NCBI GenBank assembly: GCA_028698335.1
Contig: JAQVDP010000019.1
Coordinates: 16,261-80,260, forward strand
Source of the DNA: Nevskiales bacterium
GTDB lineage: Bacteria; Pseudomonadota; Gammaproteobacteria; Nevskiales; Nevskiaceae
Direction: 5' to 3'
Length of the DNA stretch: 64,000 bases
In this document: in pieces, positions 9,891 to 20,800 of the stretch
Numbering within the stretch: position 1 is the first letter of the stretch
Layout: every line of letters starts with the position of its first letter
Translations under genes and position numbers: made by a program
Notes under the pieces: generated by a model
Told to the model about the DNA's origin: nothing
What the model saw: the letters and a program-made list of their open reading frames with translations, nothing else
Databases searched by the model: none

Positions 9891-10711
9891 CATCGGGCGC
9901 GGGCCGGTGGCTGGCCCTGGGCGCGGCGGCACTGACCCTCGTGCTGGGGGGCGGCCCGGCGTGGGCCCAGGATGCCGCGGCGACGCCGGCGGACGGTGAG
10001 CGCCGCTTCTACGGGTACGCCTACGATCTGAAGACGGATCGCTATCTGTATACCGAGGTTCATCGCCAGACCGTCGCCGATGGGCGCTGGGTGGGCGGCA
10101 CGATCGAGTACTTCGCCGCCGACGGCCGGCGCATCGGGGGCAAGACCCTGGATTTCTCCGACGACCCCTTCATTCCGACGTACCGCTTCGAGATGCCCGG
10201 CCTCGATTACGTCGAGGCCATCACCGACAGCCGCGGACCGATCACGATGCGGCGGCAGAAGGGCGATCGCGTGGCGACCGAACAGTTGCCCAAACGCGAG
10301 CCGATGTGCGCCGATTCGGGGTTCCACAGCCTGCTGGTCGACCGCTTCGACGCGCTGATGGCGGGGCAGACGGTAGCGTTCCGGATGGCGGTGGCCGGCA
10401 GTCTCGACGCGTTCAGGTTCAAGGTCCGCCGCATCGACGACACCCGCTTCGAAGGGCGCAGCGCGGTCCGGTTCCGGGTCGATCTCGATTCGCTGCTCGG
10501 CCTGCTGGTCGATCCGCTGGTGCTCACCTACGACCCGCAGACCCGGCGTCTGCTCGAGTACCGCGGCCTGTCCAACGTCCTGGATCCGGCGACCGGCGAC
10601 GCTTACGTGGTGCGGATCGCTTACTATGCCCAGACGCCGCCGGAGGTGGCGGCGCTGCCACCCCTGAACCCGGATCTGTCGTGCGAACGAGCTCAGTCGT
10701 CTGTCTGCTAG
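9887..10711 (+). CDS. exported protein of unknown function
   Basis: The start is GTG at 9887, overlapping the methyltransferase stop by 4 bp (GTGA). It gives 274 residues with a Sec signal peptide (hydrophobic about 7-24, then AWA-Q cleavage). The mature part is beta-rich and about 250 residues long, with repeated Arg/Asp/Tyr patterns such as YAYDLKTDRYLYTEVH. It resembles periplasmic DUF3108-type proteins in style, but I cannot assign a family. It sits in the DUF1295/Cfa-like operon, so an envelope or lipid-linked role is likely. Its 3' end overlaps the next gene by 31 bp. Confidence 0.75.
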   Translation: MTSGAGRWLALGAAALTLVLGGGPAWAQDAAATPADGERRFYGYAYDLKTDRYLYTEVHRQTVADGRWVGGTIEYFAADGRRIGGKTLDFSDDPFIPTYRFEMPGLDYVEAITDSRGPITMRRQKGDRVATEQLPKREPMCADSGFHSLLVDRFDALMAGQTVAFRMAVAGSLDAFRFKVRRIDDTRFEGRSAVRFRVDLDSLLGLLVDPLVLTYDPQTRRLLEYRGLSNVLDPATGDAYVVRIAYYAQTPPEVAALPPLNPDLSCERAQSSVC

Positions 10712-12036
10712 CGCTGCTGATGGCGCCCCTGATGCCGGCGCCGGCGGCCGTTGCCCCGTCGGCTGGCGCCGGCGCCGGGAGCGCTGCCCTGGATCAGGCC
10801 CTGGATCAGGCGCAGGCGCGCAAGGCCGCGGTGCTGATCGATTTCCACGCGCCCTGGTGTTACTCCTGCTATTTCATGGCGCGTGACGTGCTCAACGGGG
10901 CGGAGTGGGACGCCGTGCGCAAGCGCGCGGTCGTGATCGAGCAGGACGTCGACTCGCCCGCGGGAGCCGCGTTGCAGCAGCGCTGGCAGATCAAGGCACT
11001 GCCGAGCTACCTCGTGCTCGATGCGCAGGGCAACGAGCTGGGGCGCATTCTCGGCGAGCAGACGCGGGACGACTTCTACGCACGGCTCAACGCGCTGCTG
11101 GACCGGGGCGGGGATCTTGAGGCCCTGGCGCGGCAGGCGCGCGAGGGCGGCCCCGGCGCGGTCGCATCGGCCCGGGCGGTGCTGACCGCGTATCTCTCGC
11201 GGCAGGATGCCCAGGGCGGTTTGGGCTGGTACGAGGGGCTGCCCACCGCGGCGCGGCGGCAGCTCGACGACGATGCCGACGCGCAACTGCTGCTGGCGCG
11301 GCTGCGCCTGCTCGACGATGCCCAGCGCAAGGATCGCTGGGCCTGTGTCGTCGACGGCGAGGCGGTGCTGGCCGGCGCTCTGGGCTGCGAGCGCCCCTAC
11401 GCATTGCAGCGGTACATGGGCTGCATTGCCAACGGCGAGTCCGATGTGCGGACCCTGCTCGGTGCGCAGCGTCCGGCCATGGACACGCTGGTGGAGCGGG
11501 GCGCATTCAGCGCCGGCGGGTGCGCCGACCAGCGTTCGGTCGTGCTGGCCGCGGCCGATCTGTATCAGGCGCTCGGCGATGCCGACGCCGAGCGCAAGCT
11601 TCTGGAGCGTGCGATCGAACAGACGCGCGCCCGCGTCGACGGCAGGATCGGCGACAACCGCAATCTCGACGACAACCTGCGCGTGTTCATGGCGCGTGCC
11701 GGCGATCGTGTCGGCGTCGACAGCCGCCTCGACCGGCTGATGCTGCAGCTGATCCAGGCGTATCCGGACGACTACGTCTACGCATACCGGTACGGGCGTG
11801 CGCTGGTCGAGCAGGATCAGGCGCAGAAGGCGCTGCCCTGGCTGGCGCAGGCGGCCACCCGGGCCTATGGCGCGAACCGCCTCACCGTCGCGCACTGGCG
11901 CGCCAAGGCCCTGCTGGCGCTCGGTCGGCGCAAGGAGGCCGGCGCCGTGGTCGCCGAGGCGCTCAAGGCCAATGGGCCGTGGTTCCCGGAGCAGGCCCGG
12001 GAGCTGAAGGCGCTGCTATCATCGGCGTCCTCCTGA
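10681..12036 (+). CDS. exported thioredoxin-fold protein with helical C-terminus
   Basis: A GTG at 10681 gives 451 residues beginning with a signal peptide (hydrophobic 6-23). A thioredoxin domain follows (about 45-140) with the redox motif W59-C-Y-S-C63 and the cis-proline at 108 (ALPSY), resembling the C-terminal domain of DsbD. The remaining roughly 300 residues are helical and TPR-like, including [12 protein letters not shown] and [15 protein letters not shown] near the end. It probably acts as a periplasmic thiol reductant or isomerase for a local client. It overlaps the preceding exported-protein gene, indicating one operon. Confidence 0.8.
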   Translation: MRTSSVVCLLALLMAPLMPAPAAVAPSAGAGAGSAALDQALDQAQARKAAVLIDFHAPWCYSCYFMARDVLNGAEWDAVRKRAVVIEQDVDSPAGAALQQRWQIKALPSYLVLDAQGNELGRILGEQTRDDFYARLNALLDRGGDLEALARQAREGGPGAVASARAVLTAYLSRQDAQGGLGWYEGLPTAARRQLDDDADAQLLLARLRLLDDAQRKDRWACVVDGEAVLAGALGCERPYALQRYMGCIANGESDVRTLLGAQRPAMDTLVERGAFSAGGCADQRSVVLAAADLYQALGDADAERKLLERAIEQTRARVDGRIGDNRNLDDNLRVFMARAGDRVGVDSRLDRLMLQLIQAYPDDYVYAYRYGRALVEQDQAQKALPWLAQAATRAYGANRLTVAHWRAKALLALGRRKEAGAVVAEALKANGPWFPEQARELKALLSSASS

Positions 12037-12088
12037 CTTTGAGTCGCGCCCGCAGCGTCGCTGCGGTGCCACGACCCGTGATGCCCCG

Positions 12089-12970
12089 ATGACCACCGCC
12101 TTCGAAACCACCGCGCGCCTGTTGATCACCTGTCCCGACCGGCCGGGCATCGTCGCGGCGGTCAGCGCGTTCATGTTCGCGCATGGGGCCAACATCACCG
12201 AACTCGACCAGCATTCGACCGATCCCAGCGGTGGACGCTTCTTCATGCGGCTGGAGTTCCAGACGCCCGATCTCGACATGTCCCGGGACGCGTTGCGCCA
12301 GGCATTCGCACGCGAGGTCGCCGACCGCTTCGGCATGGACTGGCACATCAGCTATGCCGCTGACCGGCAGCGCATGGCGATCCTGGTCTCGCGGCACGAC
12401 CATGCGCTGATGGAGCTGCTGTGGCGCTGGCAGCGTGGCGAGTTGCCGGTCGACATCCCCGTGGTCATCTCCAACCACGACGACCTGCGCGCCGAGGTCG
12501 AGCGTTTCGGCGTGCGGTTCGAGCATGTTCCGATCGATGCGGCGACCCATGCCGACGCCGAGGCGCGCATGCTCGATCTGCTCGGTGAACGGGAGGGCGC
12601 GTTGCCGGACCTGATCGTGCTCGCGCGCTACATGCGCATCCTGTCGGCGTCCTTCGTCGAACGGATGCCCAACCGCATCATCAACATCCACCATTCCTTC
12701 CTGCCGGCCTTCGTCGGCGCCGATCCGTATCGCCAGGCCTCCGAGCGGGGCGTCAAGCTGATCGGCGCGACCGCGCATTACGTGACCTCGGACCTGGATC
12801 AGGGGCCGATCATCGAGCAGGACACCGCGCGGGTGTCGCACCGGCACGAGATCGACGACCTGCGTCACCTCGGCAGGGATCTGGAGCGACAGGTGCTGGC
12901 GCGCGCGGTGCGCTGGCATGTCGAGGATCGTGTCATCGTCGACGGCAACAAGACCATCGTCTTCGCCTGA
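12089..12970 (+). CDS. purU: formyltetrahydrofolate deformylase
   Basis: A 293-residue enzyme that hydrolyses 10-formyl-tetrahydrofolate to formate and tetrahydrofolate, balancing one-carbon units. The N-terminal ACT domain (about 9-85) opens with [15 protein letters not shown]. The catalytic domain carries [10 protein letters not shown] (199-208) and [10 protein letters not shown] (233-242), giving the Asn, His and Asp of the formyl-hydrolase site. A 7-8 bp stem (12050-12066) sits in the leader. It ends in a shared bidirectional terminator with the convergent acyl-CoA synthetase gene. Confidence 0.96.
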   Translation: MTTAFETTARLLITCPDRPGIVAAVSAFMFAHGANITELDQHSTDPSGGRFFMRLEFQTPDLDMSRDALRQAFAREVADRFGMDWHISYAADRQRMAILVSRHDHALMELLWRWQRGELPVDIPVVISNHDDLRAEVERFGVRFEHVPIDAATHADAEARMLDLLGEREGALPDLIVLARYMRILSASFVERMPNRIINIHHSFLPAFVGADPYRQASERGVKLIGATAHYVTSDLDQGPIIEQDTARVSHRHEIDDLRHLGRDLERQVLARAVRWHVEDRVIVDGNKTIVFA

Positions 12971-13005
12971 GTCCCGCGTCCGTGCCGCGGATCGGCGGGA
13001 CTCGC

Positions 13006-13035
13006 AAAAAAGCCCTCCGTGACGGAGGGCTTTTT
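13006..13035. terminator. bidirectional intrinsic terminator
   Basis: An A5 tract, then the stem CCCTCCG / CGGAGGG, then a T5 tract. It lies between the convergent purU and acyl-CoA synthetase genes and can serve both strands. Confidence 0.92.
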
Positions 13036-13052
13036 CGGTCCGGCGATGCGCT

Positions 13053-14705
13053 TCAGTCTTCCCAGACCACCTTGATCTGGTAGTCGGAACCGTGCTGTTC
13101 GAGCAGCGGGCCGTAGCGCTTCTCGACCTCGTTGCGCTTGACCTTCATCGTCGGCGTCATGATGCCGTTGTCGATGGTCCAGGCTTCGCGGGCGACGACG
13201 ATCTTGGCGATCTTCTCGTGCGCCTCGAGATTGTTGTTGACCGCGTGCATCTCGGACACCAGTTCGGCCTCGACCGCGTCGCGCGCCTTGGATTTGCCCT
13301 GCTCGGAAAGCGTCACGATCATGATCGGCTGTTTGAGCCCGGCGCCGACGAAGCACAGCTGGTCGATGTCGGTGTTGCGGGACAGCTCGCCCTCGATCGG
13401 GGCCGGCGCGACATACTTGCCCTTGAGGGTCTTGAAGATGTCCTTCACTCGACCGGTGATGTACAGATAGCCGTCCTCGTCGAGGCGGCCCTTGTCGCCG
13501 GTGCGCAGCCAGCCGTCGGCGGTGAACAGCTCGGCGGTCTTTTCCGGATCCTTGTAGTAGCCGGGCGTGACGGCCGGATGCTTGAACTGGATCTCGCCTT
13601 CCTCGGAGATCCGCATGTCGGCGCCGGGCATGGCGCGGCCGACCGAGCCGATGCGGTTGGCGTTCGGCAGGTTGGCGGTGGCGTAGATGTTGTTCTCGGT
13701 CATGCCGTAGCCCTGCAGCACCGAGATGCCGAGCTTCTCGAACCACTGCATCAGCGGGATCGGCATCGGCGCCGCGCCCACGAAAAGGTAGCGCGCGTTC
13801 TGCAGGCCGGCGCCCTGCTTGATCTTCTTCTTGATGTAGCCCGACAGCAGCGGAATGCGCAGCAGGCGATCGAGCTTGGCCTGCGGCATCTTCTTGAGGA
13901 CACCCGCCTGGATGCGGCCGTAGACCAGCGGCACGCCGAAGAAGCGCGTCGGCGCGACTTCCTTGAGCTGTTCGGCGAGCTTGTCGATGTTCTCGAGGAA
14001 GTACACCTCGGCCCCCAGGTACAGCGAGGCCTGCTCGACCGCGCCGCGCTCGAAGGCGTGGGCCAGCGGCAGGTAGGAGAAGAAGCGCTCCTGGCCCTCG
14101 GCGGGCATGGTCCGGATCAGCCCCTGGGTTGCGAACATCAGGTTGGCCAGCGTGATCATCACGCCCTTGGGGTGGCCGGTGGTGCCGGAGGTGTAGATCA
14201 GCGTCACCAGCGTGTCGGGGTTCGGCGCCTGATAGCCGGCGAAAGGTTCCGACGCATGGACCAGATCGTCCCACTTCTTGTCGCAGTCGGGCACTTCCGG
14301 GTAGGGGAAGGCGATGGTCATGATGCCTTCCGGGAGGGCGTCCATGAACTCGCCGACGTCGGGCATCGGGCCGATGAAGATCGCCTTGGCCTCGCTATGC
14401 TCGAGGATGTAGCGGACCGCATCCGGTGACTGCTTGGGGTAGAGCCCGACGCTGACATAGCCGGCCATCGCGATCGCCAGATCGGCGAGGAACCAGTGCG
14501 CGGTGTTGCGGCCGGAAATCGCGATGCGCGCGCCTTCGGGGAGGCCCAGCGCACGCAGGGCGGTGGCCATCGAGCGGATCTGCGCTTCGGCTTCCGCCCA
14601 GGTGTATTTCTTCCACTGTCCGTCGAGCGGCTGGTACAGCCAGCCCTGGTTCGGGCGTTCCTTTGCCCATTGCAACAACATTTCGACGGGATTTTTCTGC
14701 GACAT
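13053..14705 (-). CDS. long-chain fatty-acid--CoA ligase (AMP-binding)
   Basis: A 550-residue adenylate-forming enzyme that activates fatty acids to acyl-CoA. The AMP-binding signature YTSGTTGHPKGVM (171-183) and the late motif RTGDKGRLDEDGYLYITGR mark the ANL superfamily. The catalytic Lys region GKYVAPAPIE fits the long-chain ACSL/FadD15-like group rather than classical FadD. No signal peptide. The ATG chosen (MSQKNPVEMLLQWA) is where similarity begins; an upstream in-frame start adds 51 non-homologous residues. Transcribed alone, away from the oxidoreductase at 14940. Confidence 0.93.
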   Translation of the reverse strand: MSQKNPVEMLLQWAKERPNQGWLYQPLDGQWKKYTWAEAEAQIRSMATALRALGLPEGARIAISGRNTAHWFLADLAIAMAGYVSVGLYPKQSPDAVRYILEHSEAKAIFIGPMPDVGEFMDALPEGIMTIAFPYPEVPDCDKKWDDLVHASEPFAGYQAPNPDTLVTLIYTSGTTGHPKGVMITLANLMFATQGLIRTMPAEGQERFFSYLPLAHAFERGAVEQASLYLGAEVYFLENIDKLAEQLKEVAPTRFFGVPLVYGRIQAGVLKKMPQAKLDRLLRIPLLSGYIKKKIKQGAGLQNARYLFVGAAPMPIPLMQWFEKLGISVLQGYGMTENNIYATANLPNANRIGSVGRAMPGADMRISEEGEIQFKHPAVTPGYYKDPEKTAELFTADGWLRTGDKGRLDEDGYLYITGRVKDIFKTLKGKYVAPAPIEGELSRNTDIDQLCFVGAGLKQPIMIVTLSEQGKSKARDAVEAELVSEMHAVNNNLEAHEKIAKIVVAREAWTIDNGIMTPTMKVKRNEVEKRYGPLLEQHGSDYQIKVVWED

Positions 14706-14939
14706 GGGTTCCCCCAACTGGCGTATGGATCTCGGACAACGGCGATATCGGGCATACCTGCAAAGGCGTCCCCCACGCCTTCGCGCCCTTCCCGATGCGG
14801 GCCCCGGGCATGAGCCGGGTGGGCCCTGCGAGGCGAACAATCGTTCAAGTCGCGGCATTATAAGAGGGAATCCCGGTCGGGTGGAGCGCGCACCGGTCAG
14901 TCAGGCGCCGGTTCGGCGCCAATGTGCCGGAGGGCGAAG

Positions 14940-16565
14940 GTGACGTACGACTGCATCGTGGTGGGGGGCGGGCACAACGGCCTGGTCTGCGCGGCCTATC
15001 TGGCGCAGGGCGGACGGCGGGTGCTGGTGCTGGAGCGCAGCGAGCAGGTCGGGGGTGCCGCCGTGACCAACGAGATCGCGCCCGGGTACCGTGCGTCGAC
15101 CGCCTCGTATCTGGTCTCGTTGCTGTTGCCGGAGATCGAGCGCGACCTCGACCTGCGCAGGCACGGGTACGCGGTCCTGCCGCGCAGCCCATCGTCTTTC
15201 ACGCCGCTGCCGGGGGGCGGTCCCGGCCATTATCTGATGCTGGGACCCGACGCCGCCTTCAACCGCGAGCAGATCGGGCGGTTTTCGGAGCGCGATGCCG
15301 AGGCCTATCCGCGCTACGAGGCCTGGCTGACGCGCGTTGCCGAGACGCTGGAGCCGGTCCTGGAGTCGCTGGCGCCGGATCTGCTGCCACTGCCGCCGGG
15401 GATCCGCCGCTACGCCTGGCGCGACCGCCTCGCCAATCTGGGGCGGGCGCTGCGCCTGCGCCGCGCCCTGCGCCGGCTCGGAGCGGATCTGCCGGCGGCG
15501 CTGGAGCTGTTGATGGGGCCGGCGCGGCCGATCCTGGACCGCTGGTTCGAGTCCGAGGCGCTCAAGGCCACGCTCGCGACCGATTCGATCATCGGCGCCG
15601 CGGCCGCGCCGTCGTCTCCGGGGACCGGCTACGTGCTGCTGCATCACGTGATGGGGACCGCGGGTGGTGCGCGTGGCGTCTGGGGCTATGTGCGCGGCGG
15701 CATGGGCGCCCTGACCGCGGCAATGCGCGCGGCGGCGGAAAGTGCCGGCGTCGAAGTCCGCACGCGCGCCGAGGTCGCCGGGATCCGGGTGGCTGGCGCG
15801 CGCGTGCAGGGGGTGCGGCTGCGCGACGGCACACAGATCGATGCCCGCTGTGTGATCTCCAATGCCACGCCGCAGCGGACCTTTGTCGAGCTGCTCGGTG
15901 CCGACACGCTGCCGGCGGCGTTCCGCGCCGCGGTGGAGCGGATCGACTACGGCAGTGCGTCGATGAAGATCAACCTGGCGGTGTCGGAGCTGCCGGACTT
16001 CCGTTGCTGCCCCGGCCACGACAGCCCGGGCCCGCAGCATCGCGGCACGATCCATATCAGCCCGAGCGTCGACTACATCGAAGCCGCGTATGCGGACAGC
16101 CTGCTCGGGCGACCGTCACGCGAGCCGGTCATCGAGCTGACGATCCCGAGTGCGCTGGATCCGACGCTGGCGCCGCCCGGGCATCACATCGTGCAGATGT
16201 TCGTGCAGTACGCGCCGTATCGCCTGCGGGATCAGGACTGGGATGCGCTCGGCGGGGCCTTCGCGCAGCGCTGCATCGATGCCGTCGATGCCTATGCGCC
16301 CAATTTCCGCGCGTCGGTGCTGCACCGGGAAGTGCTGACCCCGCTGGATCTGGAGCGCCGCTTCGGTCTGACCGGCGGCAACATCTTCCACGGCGCGATG
16401 CCGCTGCACCAGTTGTTCGGATTCCGCCCGGTCCCGGGTTGGAGCGATCACCGCACGCCTGTCGCCGGTCTCTACCTGTGCGGCGCCGGCGCGCATCCGG
16501 GGGGCGGCGTCAGCGGAGCACCCGGGCGCAATGCCGCCCGGGTGGTGCTGTCCGACTGGCGTTGA
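14940..16565 (+). CDS. phytoene-dehydrogenase-like FAD oxidoreductase
   Basis: A 541-residue flavoprotein in the phytoene desaturase/amine oxidase superfamily (COG1233 type). The dinucleotide-binding loop VVGGGHNGL (7-15) and the following acidic strand LVLERSEQVGG bind FAD. The C-terminal LYLCGAGAHPGGGVSGAPG is the second FAD motif. I chose the GTG start because GGAGG ends 6 nt before it; an ATG 18 nt upstream has no such site. No carotenoid genes lie nearby, so the substrate is unknown. Mammalian PYROXD2 belongs to the same subfamily. Confidence 0.88.
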   Translation: MTYDCIVVGGGHNGLVCAAYLAQGGRRVLVLERSEQVGGAAVTNEIAPGYRASTASYLVSLLLPEIERDLDLRRHGYAVLPRSPSSFTPLPGGGPGHYLMLGPDAAFNREQIGRFSERDAEAYPRYEAWLTRVAETLEPVLESLAPDLLPLPPGIRRYAWRDRLANLGRALRLRRALRRLGADLPAALELLMGPARPILDRWFESEALKATLATDSIIGAAAAPSSPGTGYVLLHHVMGTAGGARGVWGYVRGGMGALTAAMRAAAESAGVEVRTRAEVAGIRVAGARVQGVRLRDGTQIDARCVISNATPQRTFVELLGADTLPAAFRAAVERIDYGSASMKINLAVSELPDFRCCPGHDSPGPQHRGTIHISPSVDYIEAAYADSLLGRPSREPVIELTIPSALDPTLAPPGHHIVQMFVQYAPYRLRDQDWDALGGAFAQRCIDAVDAYAPNFRASVLHREVLTPLDLERRFGLTGGNIFHGAMPLHQLFGFRPVPGWSDHRTPVAGLYLCGAGAHPGGGVSGAPGRNAARVVLSDWR

Positions 16566-16577
16566 CCGGGCGCTGCG

Positions 16578-17662
16578 CTACAGCTGGTACTGGCTGAAAA
16601 AGTCCCAGAGGAGGGTGGTGGCGTCGATATCGGTGCTCGTCGTTCCGATCACCGGCACCGGCAGGTATTGCCAGCCGCCGGGCCAGGCGTGACCGCCGCC
16701 GTTGACCGTATAGAGGCGCAGCTCCGTATCCGGGTTCAGGCAGGTGCCGTTGTGCCGTTGCGGCTCAGGTCGACCGTGGTGCCATCGACGGTCGTATCCG
16801 GCAGCGCGGTGACGGTCGTCGCCGCGAGGTTGCATTGATGCTTGTCGAGCCAGTAGGCAAACGCATCGGGGACACTGAGCACACCCACGCGCCCTCCGAA
16901 ATAGGGCACGATCAGGTCGGCGGTGCCGCTGATGAACATGATCGGTCGCGGTGCGGGCTGCGGGTTACAGGCCAGCGACAGGCCGCGCGAGAGCGCGCCG
17001 GCAACGATGCCGACGGCGGCGACACGGTCGGCCAGTTCGCAGCCGACACGTTCGGCCATGAAGCTGCCATCCGACAGGCCGGCCGTGTACACGCGGCTGC
17101 TGTCTATCGGGTAATAGCCGGTCACGAAATCGATCACCGCGCCGATGAATCCGACGTCGGCCTTGTCGGACTGCAGCGCCGGGTCGTCATTCCAGTTGCC
17201 ATCGATGGCTTCGGGGAGCACCGCCCAGACGCCCTCGTCGGCGACCAGGTCGGATACCTCGCTGAGGTTGGCCTGGTTCTCGGGTGTGCCGCCACTGCCG
17301 TGGAGCATCACCACCATCGGCGCATCCTGGGCGATCGGCTCGGGCCGGATCACCAGGAAACGGCGGCTGACCCCGTCGTAGGTCACGCCGACGTCGAAGG
17401 CGGCCGTGCCCGGGGCCAGTTCCAGATAACGGCCGTTGATGCGGATCAGCGTGCGCTTGAGCGGATCGGAAAACTGCACCAAGCCGATCAACGGGTCCAT
17501 CAGGGGATCGGTGACGGCGGTCAGCACCGGTTGCACCGTGCTGGTCGTCGCGCCCAGCAGGTTCTGGAGCAGGCCGGCGTTTGCCGCGGGGGCGGACAGG
17601 CCGGCGGTTCCGATGAGCAGTGCCGCAAGGGCTCGCCGGGGGGTGAACGAGGGGGTGCGCAT
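16578..17662 (-). pseudogene. PHB-depolymerase-family secreted esterase, frameshifted
   Basis: The gene starts at 17662 with AAGGAGAGG before the ATG and a signal peptide (residues 1-28). Its LpqC/PHB-depolymerase-like alpha/beta-hydrolase domain has VVMLHGSGGTPENQ and the nucleophile motif YTAGLSDGSFM. The first frame stops at 16736 after 308 residues. The family C-terminus, with NGGGHAWPGG (catalytic His region) and DATTLLWDFF, lies in another frame ending at 16578. The frames meet at an exact 8-bp tandem duplication. Removing one copy restores a continuous 358-residue protein joined as SRNGTCLNPD. As read, the enzyme lacks its catalytic His. Confidence 0.85.
16744..16759. repeat. 8-bp tandem duplication causing the frameshift
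   Basis: GTGCCGTT occurs twice in direct tandem (16744-16751 and 16752-16759). Eight is not a multiple of three, so the second copy shifts the esterase frame. Deleting one copy joins the two halves in frame. Confidence 0.9.
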
Positions 17663-17864
17663 GAGTCCTCTCCTTGGCTCGGGACGTAATCGGGGGGAAG
17701 TCTTACAGGAGTAGCGTGACACCCTGACAGTCTGGACCGCTCGCTGTGGACCCACAAGTACGCGGGAAGCACTGGCATCGCGCCCGGTTTCGCTGAATCC
17801 GTGAAAACGGATCGGGTAGACTTCGGCAGGTCGAAGGAACGATCCATATCTAGGGAGGGATCTC

Positions 17865-20800
17865 ATGCGCAGTGCGCTCAATGTTTGGGGGCGGACGTGG
17901 GCCGCGGGCATCATGTCGGCGCTGTTGCTGGTCGGGTGCGGGGGCGGCAGCGACAGCCCCGAGTTGGCGTCGATCGAGATCGAGCCGGCGGCACCGGAAC
18001 TTGCCGCAGGCACCGACCTGCAATTGGCCGCGACCGGCATCTACTCGGACGGATCCAAGCGCACCTTGACCACGCAGGCGGAGTGGGCGTCGGCGGAGAC
18101 ACAGATCGCGACGGTTGCGACCGGTACCGCCAGCGCCGGGCTGGTCAGCGGACTCACCGTCGGAACCACCACGGTCAGTGCCACCGTCGGTGGCATCAGC
18201 GGCAATGTCAGCGTGAAGGTCACTCCCGCCGTGCCGACCGCACTGACGGTGACGCCGAGCAGCGTCTCGATGCCGCTGGGCAGCGCGCGTCAGCTCACCG
18301 CGACGGCGACGTTTTCGGACAACAGCACCCAGGATGTCACCGCGACGACGACCTGGTCCTCGAACAGTGCCGCGATCGCATCGGTCAGCAATGCCGACGG
18401 CTCCCGCGGGCTGGTGCAGAGCAACCAGGCCGGCAGCACGGTCGTCTCGGGTACGTATCAGGGGTTCAGCGATGACACGCTGGTGACGGTCACCGCGGCG
18501 ACGATCGACCACATCGAAGTCGGTCCGGGCTCCCCGTCGTTGGCCAAGGGCACGACGCTGGCCCTCAGCGCCACGGCGATCTATACCAACAACACCACGC
18601 AGGACGTCACCCAGAGCGCAACCTGGACGACGGCCAACGCCGCCGTCGCGACAGTCGGGGATGCCGCGCCGAACAAGGGCGTCGTCAACGGGGTCGATGT
18701 CGGTTCCGCGGAGATCACCGCAAGCTATCAGGGCAAGACGGCGACGACGACGGCGACGGTGACCCAGGCGGCGATCACCGGCCTGCAGGTCAGCCCCGCC
18801 ACTGCGACGCTGGCCAAGGGGACCTATCAGGCGTTCGTGGCGACCGCCCTGTTCTCGGACGGATCGACCCAGACCGTCACCGCCGACGCGACCTGGGTGT
18901 CGAATGACGTGACCGTTGCCACGATCAGCAACGCCGTCGGCACCTCCGGTCGCGCCACCGCCGTGGCCGAGGGGCAGACCACGATCATGGCGACCTACAT
19001 GCAGGAGACCGCCGAGGCGGCGCTGACGGTCACTCCGGCGGCGGTCAGCAGTATCGAAGTGACGCCGGCCGATGCCGACCTGCCGGTGGGGATCACCCAG
19101 CAGTACGCCGCCACCGGCATCTTCACCGACGGCAGCAATCAGGATCTCACCGCATCGGTGATGTGGAGTTCGAGCGACGAAACCGTCGTCGACGTCAGCG
19201 ATGCCGACGGCAGCAAGGGGCTGGCGGCGGGTCAGGCGATGGGTACGGCGACGATCAGCGCGACGCTCGACGGCGTCACCGGATCCACCGGGGTCACCGT
19301 CACCGACGCGGTGCTGACCTCGATCCAGGTGAGTGCCAAGACCAACAAGCTGCCGGGGAGTTTCTACCTGCAGTACACGGCAACGGGTCTGTTCTCCGAC
19401 AGCACCAATCGCGATGTGACCACGCAGGTGGTCTGGAGCACGTCCGACGACGCCATCGCGGTGGCCAGCAACGCGGCCGGAACGCAGGGCCGCGTAGAGG
19501 GCGGCTCCCCCGGGACCGTGAACGTGATCGCGAGCCAGGGCGACGTCAACGGCAAATCTCTGCTGACGGTGACCGACGCCACGCTGAGCTCCATTGGCGT
19601 CAGTCCGGCCAGCAAGACGCTGCCGAAGGGGCTGACCCAGCGGCTGACGGCGACCGGCGTGTTTTCGGACAGCAGCACGCTCGAGCTCAACGATCAGGTG
19701 CAGTGGTACAGCACCGACGCCACGGTGGCGTCGGTCAGCAACGGCAAGGGCGAAGAAGGACGGGTGTCCGCCCTGGCGGTTGGTGGGCCGGTCCAGGTCA
19801 ACGCAGAGGCCCGGGGCAAGACCGGTACGGCCGACATCACGGTCAGCGCGGCCGAGCTGGTGTCGATCGCGGTCAATCCGCCGACGCAGACCGGGCCCAA
19901 GGGCGTCCCGCAGACCTTTACCGCAGTCGGGACGTACACCGACAGCAGCACCGCAGGGATCACCGATTCGGTGACGTGGTCGTCGTCGGACCCGTCGGTG
20001 GCGACCATCAGCAACGCCGCAGGGAGCGAGGGCAAGGCTTCGACCGTCGGTGTCGGGCAGACCACGATCGAAGCCACCAGCGGCAGCGTCAGTGGTTCGG
20101 CGACGCTGACGGTGACCGACGAGATCCTGGTCAGTCTCGCCGTCACGCCCGTCTCCGTGACCCTCGCCAAGGGGCGGACCCAGCAGTTCATGGCGACCGG
20201 CACCTATTCCGACAACAGCACGCGGGATCTGACCGGTCAGGTGCAGTGGACATCGGATATGGCGGCAGTGGCAACGGTCAGTAACGCCGCCGCAGACGCG
20301 GGTCTGGCGACCGCTGTCGGGATCGGCGGCGCGGTGATCAAGGCCAACATGCCGGGCGTCGATATCAGCGACACCGCTTTGCTCGAGGTCACCGCCGCGG
20401 TGCTCGATACGATCGAGATTCTGCCGGTCGACGCGAGTGTTCCGAAGTCCGAGTCCCTGCAGCTGACCGCGGTTGGTCATTATTCGGATCAGCACACCGA
20501 GGACCTGACCGACAGCGTGACCTGGGCCAGCAGCGACGAGGCGATCGCGACGGTCAACAATGGCGGCGGGACCCGGGGGCTGGCATTCGGCAAGGCCATC
20601 GGCAGCGTGACCATCACGGCCACCGACCCGGTCTCCACCAAGGTCGGCTCCGCCCCGTTGACGGTCACTGCGGCGCTGCTCAAGGCCATCACGATCACGC
20701 CGGCGCAGAATACCGACCACAATACGCTCCCGGTCGGTTTTCATCGCCAGTATGTGGCGGTTGGCGAATATGGTGACCAGTCGACCCAGGACCTGACGGA

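Noticed and set aside
12050..12066. Stem CCGCAGCG/CGCTGCGG before purU as a riboswitch
   Set aside because: A single short stem without conserved aptamer sequence; too little for a glycine or other riboswitch.
17850..20744. 964-residue open frame antisense to the Ig lipoprotein
   Set aside because: Highly Arg/Asp/Gly-rich with no domain; it is the shadow of repeated coding DNA.
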